The notes under the pieces were generated by a model. That model did not search any database, had not been told where the DNA came from, and was given only the letters and a program-made list of their open reading frames with translations. The translations under genes were made by a program, and so were the position numbers. From Ensifer sp. PDNC004 (GTDB lineage: Bacteria; Pseudomonadota; Alphaproteobacteria; Rhizobiales; Rhizobiaceae), in assembly GCF_016919405.1 (NCBI RefSeq), contig NZ_CP070353.1, positions 496,001 through 560,000 on the forward strand: a stretch of DNA of 64,000 nucleotides, written 5' to 3'. Below, in pieces: positions 43,036 to 52,307 of the stretch (the first letter of the stretch is position 1; each line of letters begins with the position of its first letter).

Positions 43036-43415
43036 CGGTCTGCACCGATTGCCGCTTCACCGGTGGCCCCTGCGCGCCCGGTGCCGAGCTGATCAAGCGG
43101 CTGAACGGCAGCATTGCCGCACTCGGCGCGCCGCTCGATCGTGACTTCTCGATTGCCGGCACGGTGTGCATGGCGGCCTGCACGCGGCCCTGCACCATCG
43201 CCTTCCAGGCGACGGGGAAGGCAACCTATCTCTTCGGCGACGTCTCGCCGGACGAAGACATCGACGATCTCGTACGCTTTGCCACAACCTATGCGGAGCG
43301 TGGCGATGGCATGACGCGGGCGGCCGAGCGGCCACGCGGGTTGAAAGGCAAGACGCTTGCCCGCATCCCCGCAGCGATGCTCGTTTCCGAAGACCTCGGC
43401 GGGCACTTCCAATGA
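43002..43415 (+). CDS. DUF1636 metal/Fe-S-binding protein
   Basis: A 137-residue protein with the DUF1636 pattern of Cys: TVCTDCRFTGGPCAPG and GTVCMAACTRPCTIAF, likely a thioredoxin-like ferredoxin fold binding metal or [2Fe-2S]. GGAGGGCAGGA precedes ATG 43002. Genes of this family commonly follow cobalamin riboswitches beside cobalt/B12 uptake genes, as here, so a role in cobalt or B12 handling is inferred. Confidence 0.8.
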   Translation: MAEPNFRQHKITVCTDCRFTGGPCAPGAELIKRLNGSIAALGAPLDRDFSIAGTVCMAACTRPCTIAFQATGKATYLFGDVSPDEDIDDLVRFATTYAERGDGMTRAAERPRGLKGKTLARIPAAMLVSEDLGGHFQ

Positions 43416-43437
43416 GGGCGCGGGGAGGGATCAACCC

Positions 43438-44241
43438 ATGAGCTGCACGGCGACGGGAGCGGCACTCAAGGTCGAGGGCCTCCACTGGGGGCCGCGCGCG
43501 GGGCTGACGCTGGTCAAGGACATCGGCTTTTCGATCGCGGCGGGCAGCCGGCTTGCGATCCTCGGGCCGAACGGTGCCGGCAAGACCTCGCTCCTGCGCT
43601 GCCTCTACCGGGCGGTGCAGCCGAACTCCGGCCGTGTTTCGGTCGATGGCATCGATCTCTGGTCGATCTCGGCGCGCGAGGCAGCAAGGACGATCGCCGT
43701 CGTCCTGCAGGAAATGCCCGGCGACTTTCCCTTCAGCGTGCGCGACGTCGTCATGATGGGGCGCATTCCGCGGCGGGAAGGCTTGAGCGGCTGGAGCGAT
43801 TTCGACCGCGATCGGGTGCAGCATGCGCTGGCGCATCTCGATCTCGCGCATCTTGCCGGTCGCCAGTTCTCGACGCTTTCGGGCGGTGAGAAGCAGCGGG
43901 TGCTGATCGCCCGCGCGTTGGCGCAGGAGCCGCGCATCATCATCCTCGACGAGCCGACCAACCATCTCGACATCCGCCACCAGCTCGAAATCCTCGAGTT
44001 GCTGCAGACGTTGAAGCTGACGATCGTCTCGACGCTGCACGACATCAATCTCGCCGCCGAGTTTGCGACCGACGTCGCGATCCTGACTGCCGGGCGGCTG
44101 ACGGCCTTCGGCACGCCCGAAGAGGTGCTCAGCCCCGGCGAACTTTCGGCCGCCTTCGGCGTCACTGCCACCGTTCACAATGCCGCCGCCGGCGGCGCCC
44201 GCTTTTCCTTTTCACTTCCTCGACAGGGATCTATTTCATGA
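43438..44241 (+). CDS. ABC transporter ATPase, B12/iron-siderophore type (BtuD-like)
   Basis: A 267-residue ATPase. Walker A LGPNGAGKTSLLRC, Q-loop VLQEMP, signature LSGGEKQRV, Walker B IIILDEPTNHLD, H-loop STLHDINLA. GGGGAGGGA before ATG 43438. Its stop overlaps the binding-protein gene (ATGA). Energises import by the permease at 45195; B12 or cobalt corrinoid substrate inferred from the riboswitch. Confidence 0.9.
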   Translation: MSCTATGAALKVEGLHWGPRAGLTLVKDIGFSIAAGSRLAILGPNGAGKTSLLRCLYRAVQPNSGRVSVDGIDLWSISAREAARTIAVVLQEMPGDFPFSVRDVVMMGRIPRREGLSGWSDFDRDRVQHALAHLDLAHLAGRQFSTLSGGEKQRVLIARALAQEPRIIILDEPTNHLDIRHQLEILELLQTLKLTIVSTLHDINLAAEFATDVAILTAGRLTAFGTPEEVLSPGELSAAFGVTATVHNAAAGGARFSFSLPRQGSIS

Positions 44242-45191
44242 AGATCAATATTGCCCCATTTTCCCTCCTTTTCGTGCTGGCCGCCGCCACGCCGGCGCTC
44301 GCCTATCCGGTCACGGTCAAGAGCTGCAACCGCGAGGTGACCTTCGACGCGGCGCCGCAGCGCGCGATCGCCAACGACGTCAACCTGGTGGAGATGATGC
44401 TGGCGCTGAGGCTCCAGGATCGCATGGTCGGCTATACCGGCGTTTCCGGCTGGAAGACGCTGGACGAGAAGCTGCGCGAAGGCGTCAAGGAACTGCCGGA
44501 GCTTTCGGAGAAGTATCCGACCAAGGAAGTGCTGCTCAACGCCGACGCCGACTTCCTCTTTGCCGGCTGGAACTACGGCATGAAGGTCGGCGGCGAGGTC
44601 ACGCCCGAAACCTTGGCGCCCTTCAAGATCGGCGTCTACGAGCTGACCGAATCCTGCATCCACGTGATGGCCAAGGCAAAGCCGACGATGGACGACATGT
44701 TCGTCGATCTTCTCAATCTCGGCCGCATTTTCGGCGTCGAGGATCGCGCCGAGACGCTTGTTGACGGCTACCGCCGCCAGCTTGCCGAGATCACCAAGGC
44801 GAATGCCGGCAAGGCAAAGCCGACACGGGTCTTTGTCTATGATTCCGGCGAGGAAAAGCCGTTCACCTCCGGCCGCTTCGGCATTCCGACGGCGATGATC
44901 GAGGCCGCCGGCGGCGCCAACATCATGGACGATGTCGACAAGAGCTGGGTGGAGATCTCCTGGGAGCCGGTGATCGAGCGCAATCCGGAAGTGGTGGTCA
45001 TCGTCAACTACGGCGAGGTGAAGGCCGAGGACAAGATCGCCTTCATGAAGACCAATCCGGCATTCAAGAATGTCGATGCCGTCAGGAACGATCGCTTCGT
45101 CGTGCTCGACTATGTCGAGGCGACGCCTGGGCCGCGCAACATCGACGCCATCGCCCGTCTCGCCAAGACCTTTCACGGCGAAGGCCTGTAA
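44238..45191 (+). CDS. Periplasmic binding protein, B12/iron-siderophore type (BtuF-like)
   Basis: A 317-residue exported protein; signal MKINIAPFSLLFVLAAATPA with cleavage near ALAYP. TroA-like fold motifs: QRAIANDVNLVEMMLALRLQ, LLNADADFLFAGWNYG, FVYDSGEEKPFTSGRF, VVVIVNYGEVKAEDKIAFM. Delivers ligand to the FecCD permease encoded next. The normal family length is 270-330. Confidence 0.9.
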   Translation: MKINIAPFSLLFVLAAATPALAYPVTVKSCNREVTFDAAPQRAIANDVNLVEMMLALRLQDRMVGYTGVSGWKTLDEKLREGVKELPELSEKYPTKEVLLNADADFLFAGWNYGMKVGGEVTPETLAPFKIGVYELTESCIHVMAKAKPTMDDMFVDLLNLGRIFGVEDRAETLVDGYRRQLAEITKANAGKAKPTRVFVYDSGEEKPFTSGRFGIPTAMIEAAGGANIMDDVDKSWVEISWEPVIERNPEVVVIVNYGEVKAEDKIAFMKTNPAFKNVDAVRNDRFVVLDYVEATPGPRNIDAIARLAKTFHGEGL

Positions 45192-45194
45192 CCG

Positions 45195-46262
45195 ATGCTG
45201 GCTGAGGATACGTCGGCTGACACCGTTGCGGTTTCGCGTGCCGCGTCTCAACGGGTGGCCCGCAGCGGTCTCGGCCTTGCCGCGGGCCTGCTGCTGCTTC
45301 TCCTGACGGTGACGGCCGCCGTATCGCTCGGCTCGGCGCAGATCCCGGTTGCAACCGTCTGGTCGATCATCGCCAGCAAGATTTCGCCCGGTAGCGTCGA
45401 TGTCTTCTGGTCGGCGGGCCGCGAGAGCATCGTCTGGGACGTGCGCCTGCCGCGGGTGATGTTGGCAGGCCTCGTCGGGGCCGGACTGGGGCTGACGGGC
45501 GCCGTGCTGCAGGCGGTCACGCGCAATCCGCTCGCTGATCCGCATCTGCTCGGCGTTTCCTCCGGTGGAGCGCTCGGCGCGATCGTGGCGCTGCTGCACA
45601 CCGGCATGATCCTCGGCCTTGCCACAGTGCCGCTCTTTGCCTTTGCCGGCGCGCTGCTCGCAACCGTGCTGGTCGCCTATGTCTCCCGCGTGCTCGGCAG
45701 CAGCGCCGACCGCCTGGTGCTCGCCGGCGTCGCGGTCGCCTTCGTCTTAACGTCCGTCGGCAACCTCATGATTTTCCTTGGGGATCCGAGAGCGACCCAC
45801 ACGGTCATCTTCTGGATGCTCGGTGGCCTTGGTCTGGCGCAATGGTCGCAGCTCGTCTATCCCGGCGGGGTGCTTTTCGTTTCGCTCGCCTGGCTGATGA
45901 TCCGGGCGCGCGAGATCAATGCGCTCGCCATGGGCGACGAAACGGCGATGACGCTCGGCATTCCCGTGCGCCGCTTCCGGCTGACGCTGTTCGTCGTCAC
46001 CGCACTTCTGACCGGGGTGATGGTCGCCTTTTCCGGCGCGATCGGTTTCGTCGGGCTGATGGTGCCGCATTTCGTGCGGCTCCTGGCCGGCAGCGACAAC
46101 GTCAGGGTCATTCCGCTTTCGGCCTTCTTCGGGGCGCTGACGCTCATCCTTGCGGATCTGACGGCCCGCGTCATCATGGCGCCGGAGGACATGCCGATCG
46201 GCGTCGTCACCGGGCTCGTCGGCGGCATCGCCTTCATTGCCATCCTGAAGCGACGCGCGTAA
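45195..46262 (+). CDS. FecCD-type ABC permease (BtuC-like)
   Basis: A 355-residue membrane protein with about ten helices. Motifs RLPRVMLAGLVGAGLGLTGA, VTRNPLADPHLLGVSSGGAL and GFVGLMVPHFVRLLAGSDN are family hallmarks. Starts three bases after the binding-protein stop. Completes an importer under the B12 riboswitch. Confidence 0.9.
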   Translation: MLAEDTSADTVAVSRAASQRVARSGLGLAAGLLLLLLTVTAAVSLGSAQIPVATVWSIIASKISPGSVDVFWSAGRESIVWDVRLPRVMLAGLVGAGLGLTGAVLQAVTRNPLADPHLLGVSSGGALGAIVALLHTGMILGLATVPLFAFAGALLATVLVAYVSRVLGSSADRLVLAGVAVAFVLTSVGNLMIFLGDPRATHTVIFWMLGGLGLAQWSQLVYPGGVLFVSLAWLMIRAREINALAMGDETAMTLGIPVRRFRLTLFVVTALLTGVMVAFSGAIGFVGLMVPHFVRLLAGSDNVRVIPLSAFFGALTLILADLTARVIMAPEDMPIGVVTGLVGGIAFIAILKRRA

Positions 46263-46280
46263 GGCGGGTAGGAACACATT

Positions 46281-46314
46281 ATGGACAAGGGCCGGTTATG
46301 GACAAGGGCCGGTT
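46281..46314 (+). repeat. 17-bp perfect tandem duplication
   Basis: ATGGACAAGGGCCGGTT twice head-to-tail between the permease and the DUF924 gene. Slippage product or a recent duplication. Confidence 0.85.
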
Positions 46315-46370
46315 CCGGCCTATGTGTTAGCGCAGCCGAGGGATCGGCGACTGGCCCGCATGAGGAGCAT

Positions 46371-46931
46371 ATGGCGAACGAAGCTGACATCTGCACGCCG
46401 CAGGACGTTCTGGACTTCTGGTTTGGCGAACTCACCTATGACGACTGGTTCGGGACGAGCCACGAACTCGACCAGGCCTGCATCCGCCGCTTCCAGGCGT
46501 CGCACCTGGCGCTGGCCCGGGGCGTCGACGAGATCTGGCGGGCGAGCCCGGAGAACCGGCTGGCGGCGATCGTGCTTTTGGACCAGATGCCGCGCAACAT
46601 GTATCGCGGCACGCCGCTCGCCTTTGCCACCGATTGCCTGGCGCTGCACGAGGCGAAGCTCGCCGTCGGCACCGGCGCTGACATGGCGATCAAGCCGGAG
46701 TGGCGCGCCTTCGTCTATCTGCCCTTCGAGCATTCGGAAAACCTTACCGACCAGACCATGTCGGTGAAGCTCTTTACCGAGCTCGGCGATGCCGATTATC
46801 TCGACTATGCCATCCGGCACCGCGAGGTGATCGAGCAGTTCGGCCGCTTCCCGCATCGCAACGCCTTCCTGGCGCGGCCGTCCACGGAGGCCGAACTTGC
46901 CTATCTGGCGCAGCCCGGCGCCGGTTTTTAA
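46371..46931 (+). CDS. DUF924 family protein
   Basis: A 186-residue protein. VLDFWFGELTYDDWFG at the start, LDQMPRNMYRGTPLAFATD, FVYLPFEHSEN and HREVIEQFGRFPHRNAFLAR are the DUF924 landmarks (all-helical, TPR-like). ATG 46371 with GAGGAG is preferred over the longer frame that starts inside the tandem repeat. Function of the family is unknown. Confidence 0.9.
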   Translation: MANEADICTPQDVLDFWFGELTYDDWFGTSHELDQACIRRFQASHLALARGVDEIWRASPENRLAAIVLLDQMPRNMYRGTPLAFATDCLALHEAKLAVGTGADMAIKPEWRAFVYLPFEHSENLTDQTMSVKLFTELGDADYLDYAIRHREVIEQFGRFPHRNAFLARPSTEAELAYLAQPGAGF

Positions 46932-47057
46932 CGGGAAAGCGGGCGCTGACGGGGATTTATCGCCGTTCTTTGCATCTTTCCGCCGTCTTTCGTATTCACA
47001 TCGAAACGTGAAGACGGCCGGAGCGATTCCGGACCACGGTCTCAATCTGCAAGGATC

Positions 47058-49865
47058 ATGAAATTGCGTTCTGTCGGAAAACTGCCCGCCATTCTCGTCT
47101 GCCTGCTGGCGCTTGCCGTGGGCGGCCCGGTCATGGCCCAGAAGGCGGCGCAGCCGACAGCGCAACAAACCGCACAGGCAAACGGGCAGGCGGGCCAGAA
47201 ATCGGCGCAGCCGGCGCAATCGCCGCAAGGGGCACAATCGTCACAGACCGCCGCCCAGCCTGCTGCCGGCAAGCCGGCGCAGGAGGCGCAGCCAGCGGAG
47301 AACGGGGCGACCCCCGGTGCCGCCGAACCTGCGGCGACAACCACGCGGCCTGCCCAGAATTCCCAGCCGGCGGCCGATGCCTTGCCGGCTGATGCCACGC
47401 CACCGGCCCAGAGCCAGGCGGCCGAGCAGCTGACCAAGGCCGGCGAGGAATTGAAGGGACTGACCGAACGGGTCGAGAAAGCCAAGGACGACGACATCGT
47501 GCTTGCCGACCTCAAGGTTCAGGTCGACGCGCTCGCCAAACAGATCATCGGCGTTTCGGTTTCGACCCGCCCGCGCCTCGACGAAATCAAGGCCCGGCTG
47601 ACCGAACTTGGCGATCCGCCGGCCGAGGGGCAACCGCCCGAAGCCGACATCGTGACGGCCGAGCGCAAGCGGCTGATGGCCGAACGTGGTGCCATCAATG
47701 CGCTGACCGGCGAGGCGGAAGGCCTGTCGGTGCAGGCGACGAAGCTGTCCAACGCCATTACCGCGACAAGGCGCGCGCTGTTTTCCAATACGCTTCTGAA
47801 GAACACCGAAGTCTCGACCGGAATGTTCGACGACGCGCTGACGGCGACGGCGGACGAGACCCGGGTGCTGTCGCGCAGCGTCGGGAGCTGGCTGAGCTTT
47901 GCCTGGAACTACAAGCGCGTGCCGCTCCTGACCGCGCTGTTCCTGTCGCTGCTGGCGGCGCTCGTGTTCCTTTCCGGCAGCCGCAGGCTCTTTCGCCCGC
48001 TGATCGAGCATGACATTACCGATGAGGAGCCGAGCTACTTCCGGCGGCTCTCGGTCGCGTTCTGGTCGACGCTGATCCCGACGATCGCTTCGGCCGCCTT
48101 CGCGGTATCGAGCTTCCTGTTCCTGCGCGGCTTCAACGTGCTGCGGTCCGACATCGCGCCGATCATCGCCATCACGCTCGGGGTGGCGGTTGTGGTGTTC
48201 TTCGTGACGAGGCTCGCCCAGGCGGTGCTTTCGCCACGCGATGCGCGCTGGCGGCTGGTGCGGGTGTCCGATCGCGGCGCCCGGATGCTGATGATCGCGA
48301 TCTTCGCCATGGCGTTGGTCAACGGTCTCGATTACCTCTTCGGCGGCGTCAGCGAGGCGCTCGGTTCGCCTGTCGTGCTGACCGTCGTCAAGAGCTACAT
48401 TGCCTCCATCGTCATCGGCCTGATCATCATGGCTTCGGCCTGGATCAAGCCGACGCTCAGGAAGGATGAATCCTTCGACGCCCATGGCCGCGCCTGGCCG
48501 CGGGTGGTGTCCTTCGCGCTGCTCGCGACCGGCGCCTTGCTCATCATTGCCGCTGTGTCGGGCTATGTCGGTCTTGCCCGCTTCATCGCCACGCAGATCA
48601 TCATTACGGGCGCGATCCTCGTCACGATGTATATCGGCATCCTCACCGGCCGGGCGGTTGCCAAGCAGGGCGCCTTTGCCGAGACCGCCGCCGGGCGTTA
48701 TCTCGAGCGGCGCTATAATCTCGAACAGGTGGCGCTCGACCAGATCGGCCTTGCCGCGGGCCTCAGCATCTACGCGCTGGTCGTGATGTTCTTCATCCCG
48801 CTAATCCTCTTGCAGTGGGGCTTCCAGGTCGCCGACATCGAGTCCTGGGCCTACCGGATGGTGACCGAGATCAAGATCGGCTCGATCACGATTTCGCTGG
48901 TTGGCATCCTCGCCGGCATCCTGTTCTTCGCGCTCGGCTACGCCGTCACCCGTTTCGTGCAGCGCTGGATCGACGGCAACATCATGGCACGCAGCCGGGT
49001 CGATGCGGGCGTGCGCAATTCGATCCGCACCGGCATCGGCTATACCGGCGTCGGGCTTGCGGGTCTGATCGGCCTGTCGGCGGCCGGCATCGACCTCTCC
49101 AACCTCGCGCTCGTTGCCGGTGCTCTCTCGCTCGGTGTCGGTTTCGGCCTGCAGAACATCGTCTCGAACTTCGTTTCGGGGCTCATCCTGCTCGTCGAGC
49201 GCCCGTTCAAGGTGGGGGACTGGATCGTCAGCGGCACGACCGAAGGTTTCGTCAAGCGCATCTCTGTCCGCGCGACCGAGATCGAGACATTCCAGCACCA
49301 GTCGATCATGATGCCGAACTCGCTGCTCATCAACGCCTCGGTCGGCAACTGGACGCACCGCAACAAGCTCGGCCGCTCCGAAATCGCCATCACCGTCACC
49401 TATGCCAGCGAGCCGCGCCGGATCATGGAGCTGCTCGCCGAGATCGCGGCCGCCCATCCCATGGTCTTGAAGAACCCGTCGCCGAGCGTCGGCTTCACCG
49501 CCTTTGGCGATGACCGCATGACCTTCGAATTGCGCATCTACGTGGCCGACGTCCTGACCGGCGGTGGCGTGCGCAACGATCTGCGCGTCTCGATCTACGA
49601 GCGCTTCCGCGACGAGGGCATCGGTGCGCCGTTCCCGGTCAAGATCGAGGACGTGCCGGTCGAGGACCAGACCGGCATCGAAAGCCACCACCCGGAAGAG
49701 GTCGGCGAGCCGAAGGGCGCCACCTCCGCCGAGGAAAGGGCCGCAGCCAAGTCTAACGCTTCGGACAAGAAAACTGCCGCTGCGGCGCCGCTCGACGAGG
49801 AGCGCGAAGTGGAGGGGGCAAGCAGCCGCCGGAGCGCCAGCCGCCGGGCAAACCCAAACCGCTGA
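47058..49865 (+). CDS. DUF3772 + MscS mechanosensitive channel
   Basis: A 935-residue inner-membrane protein. Signal peptide (LPAILVCLLALAVGGPVMAQ), an Ala/Gln/Pro-rich region to about 125, a periplasmic DUF3772 coiled domain (about 130-260), then about eleven membrane segments. The MscS core GVGFGLQNIVSNFVSGLILL with VERPFKVGDWI comes at about 690, followed by the cytosolic beta/C-terminal domain. A charged Lys/Glu/Arg tail ends the protein. Likely protects against hypo-osmotic shock. Confidence 0.9.
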   Translation: MKLRSVGKLPAILVCLLALAVGGPVMAQKAAQPTAQQTAQANGQAGQKSAQPAQSPQGAQSSQTAAQPAAGKPAQEAQPAENGATPGAAEPAATTTRPAQNSQPAADALPADATPPAQSQAAEQLTKAGEELKGLTERVEKAKDDDIVLADLKVQVDALAKQIIGVSVSTRPRLDEIKARLTELGDPPAEGQPPEADIVTAERKRLMAERGAINALTGEAEGLSVQATKLSNAITATRRALFSNTLLKNTEVSTGMFDDALTATADETRVLSRSVGSWLSFAWNYKRVPLLTALFLSLLAALVFLSGSRRLFRPLIEHDITDEEPSYFRRLSVAFWSTLIPTIASAAFAVSSFLFLRGFNVLRSDIAPIIAITLGVAVVVFFVTRLAQAVLSPRDARWRLVRVSDRGARMLMIAIFAMALVNGLDYLFGGVSEALGSPVVLTVVKSYIASIVIGLIIMASAWIKPTLRKDESFDAHGRAWPRVVSFALLATGALLIIAAVSGYVGLARFIATQIIITGAILVTMYIGILTGRAVAKQGAFAETAAGRYLERRYNLEQVALDQIGLAAGLSIYALVVMFFIPLILLQWGFQVADIESWAYRMVTEIKIGSITISLVGILAGILFFALGYAVTRFVQRWIDGNIMARSRVDAGVRNSIRTGIGYTGVGLAGLIGLSAAGIDLSNLALVAGALSLGVGFGLQNIVSNFVSGLILLVERPFKVGDWIVSGTTEGFVKRISVRATEIETFQHQSIMMPNSLLINASVGNWTHRNKLGRSEIAITVTYASEPRRIMELLAEIAAAHPMVLKNPSPSVGFTAFGDDRMTFELRIYVADVLTGGGVRNDLRVSIYERFRDEGIGAPFPVKIEDVPVEDQTGIESHHPEEVGEPKGATSAEERAAAKSNASDKKTAAAAPLDEEREVEGASSRRSASRRANPNR

Positions 49866-50032
49866 TAAACGGACCGTTCAGCCACTATTCAGCCGGCCTG
49901 CCATAAAAAGCATGCAATTCTTCTGGTGACCGACTACGCTGGTCATCGGCTGAAGAGGTGGCCGGCGCAGCGTCGCGAACCGACGGGGCGGCCGGCTCGG
50001 CAAGAGGGCGGCGCGTCTGGCGTCGATGGGCG

Positions 50033-50311
50033 ATGAAGAAATTTGTGATTGCTTTGCTTTCCGGTTTGCTGATGGCCGGCGCGCCGATGGCCGGTGCTGC
50101 CAGTGCCGCGACTGTCACGAACAAGGACAGCGAGACCACCGTTCTGATCGTCGTCGAGGGCGAAAGCCGTGTGGAAGTGGCGATCGCATCCGGAGCGACT
50201 GAAATGATCTGCCCGAGCGGCTGTTTCGTCACCGCACCGAGTGGTGACCGCATCGGCCTGCAGGGCGACGAAAACGTCGAGATCGTCAACGGCAACGTCG
50301 TCGTCAAGTAA
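50033..50311 (+). CDS. Small exported protein
   Basis: A 92-residue protein: signal MKKFVIALLSGLLMAGAPMA with cleavage near ASAAT, then beta-rich sequence with two Cys (EMICPSGCFVTAP) and a C-terminus NVEIVNGNVVVK. ATG 50033 chosen; upstream in-frame codons would disrupt the signal. No family recognised. Confidence 0.7.
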   Translation: MKKFVIALLSGLLMAGAPMAGAASAATVTNKDSETTVLIVVEGESRVEVAIASGATEMICPSGCFVTAPSGDRIGLQGDENVEIVNGNVVVK

Positions 50312-50601
50312 CCTTCCATTCCGCTCAGGCGGTGCGACCGGCGCGCCGCTGACCGGCGGCTCCATCCTTCATTCGACATTTGCGCTGGTGGCGCCTGAAA
50401 GCCCTTGCGAGCGATCGCGGCTGCTCTTGCTAATCCCAAGGGATGGGCGAGGGCGGCGACCGCCTCACTCCTTCGGGCGGGCAGGGCCGGTCAGAGCTGC
50501 CGGACACCCTCCTTGCATTGACAGGCCGCATTGCCGGTAGCACGCTTGGGCGTTGGCGCTGACGCGTGGTCGCGATCATCCGCGAATTGCCGGGGGGAGC
50601 C

Positions 50602-52158
50602 ATGCCATTCCTTCGCATCGCCTTGTCCGTTCTGCTGGTGCTTTTCGCATCGGAGGCGCTGGCCGAAAAGCGCGTGGCGCTGGTCATCGGCAATTCCGCC
50701 TATCAGCATGTGGCCACCTTGCCCAATCCCGGCAATGACGCACACGACATGGCGGCAAAGCTCGAAGGTCTGGGCTTCGAGGTGGTGACCGGTGCGGATC
50801 TCGACCTTGCCGGGGTGCGTCGCGCGGTGCGCGACTTCGTCGGCCGGCTCGACGGCGCAGATCTCGCCTTGTTTTTCTATGCCGGCCACGGCCTGCAGGT
50901 GAACGGCGAAAACTACCTCGCCCCCGTCGATGCGACGCTCGCTTCCTCGGTCGATCTCGAATTCGAGGCGGTGCCGATGAACCTGATCCTGTCGGCGATG
51001 GAGCGCAGCACGCGGGTCAACATCATCCTGCTCGACGCCTGCCGCGACAATCCTCTGGCGGTCAATCTCGCCCGTTCGATGGGCACGCGTTCCGCCTCGG
51101 TCGGCCGCGGCCTTGCCAAGGTCGGCACCGGCATCGGCACGCTGATCGCCTTTTCCACCCAGCCCGGCAATGTCGCCCTCGACGGATCGGGGCGGAACTC
51201 GCCGTTCACATCGGCGCTGTTGAAACACCTCGGCCAGCCGGGCCGCGACATCACCCGCGAGTTGATCGACGTGCGCCGCGACGTGCTGGCGGCAACCGGC
51301 GGCAAGCAGGTGCCCTGGGACAATTCCTCACTCACCGGCGAGGTGGTGCTGAAGCCGGCGATTGACGGCAAGCCGGCGCCGGCCGAGGCGCCCGCGGCGG
51401 GTCAGGCCGCCGAGCTTGCCTATTGGGAAACGATCAAGGATGCGACGGACCGCGACCTCTTCGACGCCTATCTGCAGCAATATCCCGACGGTGCGTTCGC
51501 TTCGCTCGCCAGGGCAAAGATCAAGATCATCGAGCGGGCTTCAGCACCGTCCTCCGAAGGCGTGCCCGACGGAGCGGGTGGCCAGGCCGTGGCGGCCATC
51601 GATCCGGCGCTGGCTGCGCCCAATGCCGATGACACGACATTGGCCCGGTCCGTACAGGTCGAGCTCAACCGGCTTGGCTGTCGCGCCGGCAGCGAAGACG
51701 GGGTCTGGGGCGAAGGTAGTCGCAAGGCGCTCGAAGCCTTCTCCAAGTTCGGTAAGGTCGACCTAGCGACGCTCGAGCCCTCCAGCGACGTGCTCGATCG
51801 CCTGAAGTCGGAGAAGGCGCGGATCTGCCCGCTTGTCTGTGCGCGCAACCAGGAGGCCAGGGACGGCCGCTGCGTCTCGATCCGGCGCGAGGCGAAGCTG
51901 CCGCAACCAGGCGAGACGCAACGCACGATCAAGGCACCGCAGAAAAACACCGGCACCCGTGCGATCAGCCCACCGGCCGAACTGCAGAAGAAGAGCTTTG
52001 CCAACTGCCCCGCAAATGCCGATGTCGCGTTCCGGCAGATGTTTGCCCGCGGCTCGGGCCGGGGCCGCATGACGATTTCCGCCACCCATTCCTGCGGCCG
52101 GGCCTTTGCCTGTCATCGCACCGCAAGGGGCCAGCCGTGGGATTGCGGCTGGCGGTGA
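50602..52158 (+). CDS. Exported caspase-like (C14) protein with C-terminal peptidoglycan-binding-like region
   Basis: A 518-residue protein from ATG 50602 (GGGGGAG site). Signal peptide to about EALA, then the caspase-like domain: KRVALVIGNSAYQHV, catalytic His96 in FFYAGHGLQ and Cys147 in LLDACRDNP. Past 250 lies a low-complexity linker, a repeat-like WETIKDATDRDLFDAYLQQY segment, and VQVELNRLGCRAGSEDGVWG, which resembles a PG-binding helix motif. Ends in a Cys-rich tail (SCGRAFACH). Orthocaspase-like proteins of this kind are exported in many rhizobia; target unknown. Confidence 0.85.
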   Translation: MPFLRIALSVLLVLFASEALAEKRVALVIGNSAYQHVATLPNPGNDAHDMAAKLEGLGFEVVTGADLDLAGVRRAVRDFVGRLDGADLALFFYAGHGLQVNGENYLAPVDATLASSVDLEFEAVPMNLILSAMERSTRVNIILLDACRDNPLAVNLARSMGTRSASVGRGLAKVGTGIGTLIAFSTQPGNVALDGSGRNSPFTSALLKHLGQPGRDITRELIDVRRDVLAATGGKQVPWDNSSLTGEVVLKPAIDGKPAPAEAPAAGQAAELAYWETIKDATDRDLFDAYLQQYPDGAFASLARAKIKIIERASAPSSEGVPDGAGGQAVAAIDPALAAPNADDTTLARSVQVELNRLGCRAGSEDGVWGEGSRKALEAFSKFGKVDLATLEPSSDVLDRLKSEKARICPLVCARNQEARDGRCVSIRREAKLPQPGETQRTIKAPQKNTGTRAISPPAELQKKSFANCPANADVAFRQMFARGSGRGRMTISATHSCGRAFACHRTARGQPWDCGWR

Positions 52159-52307
52159 AGCGGACAGCGCATGCTGGCGCCATCGAACGGGGTTGGCGTT
52201 AAGGGCGGCGGCGTTATCAACGCGTCATTTCAGGGCTTGATTTCGCTGCCGCATGCGCAAGGATCGCCGCGATGGTCAAGGCCGGTTCCGGCAAGGGAGG
52301 ACACCCC

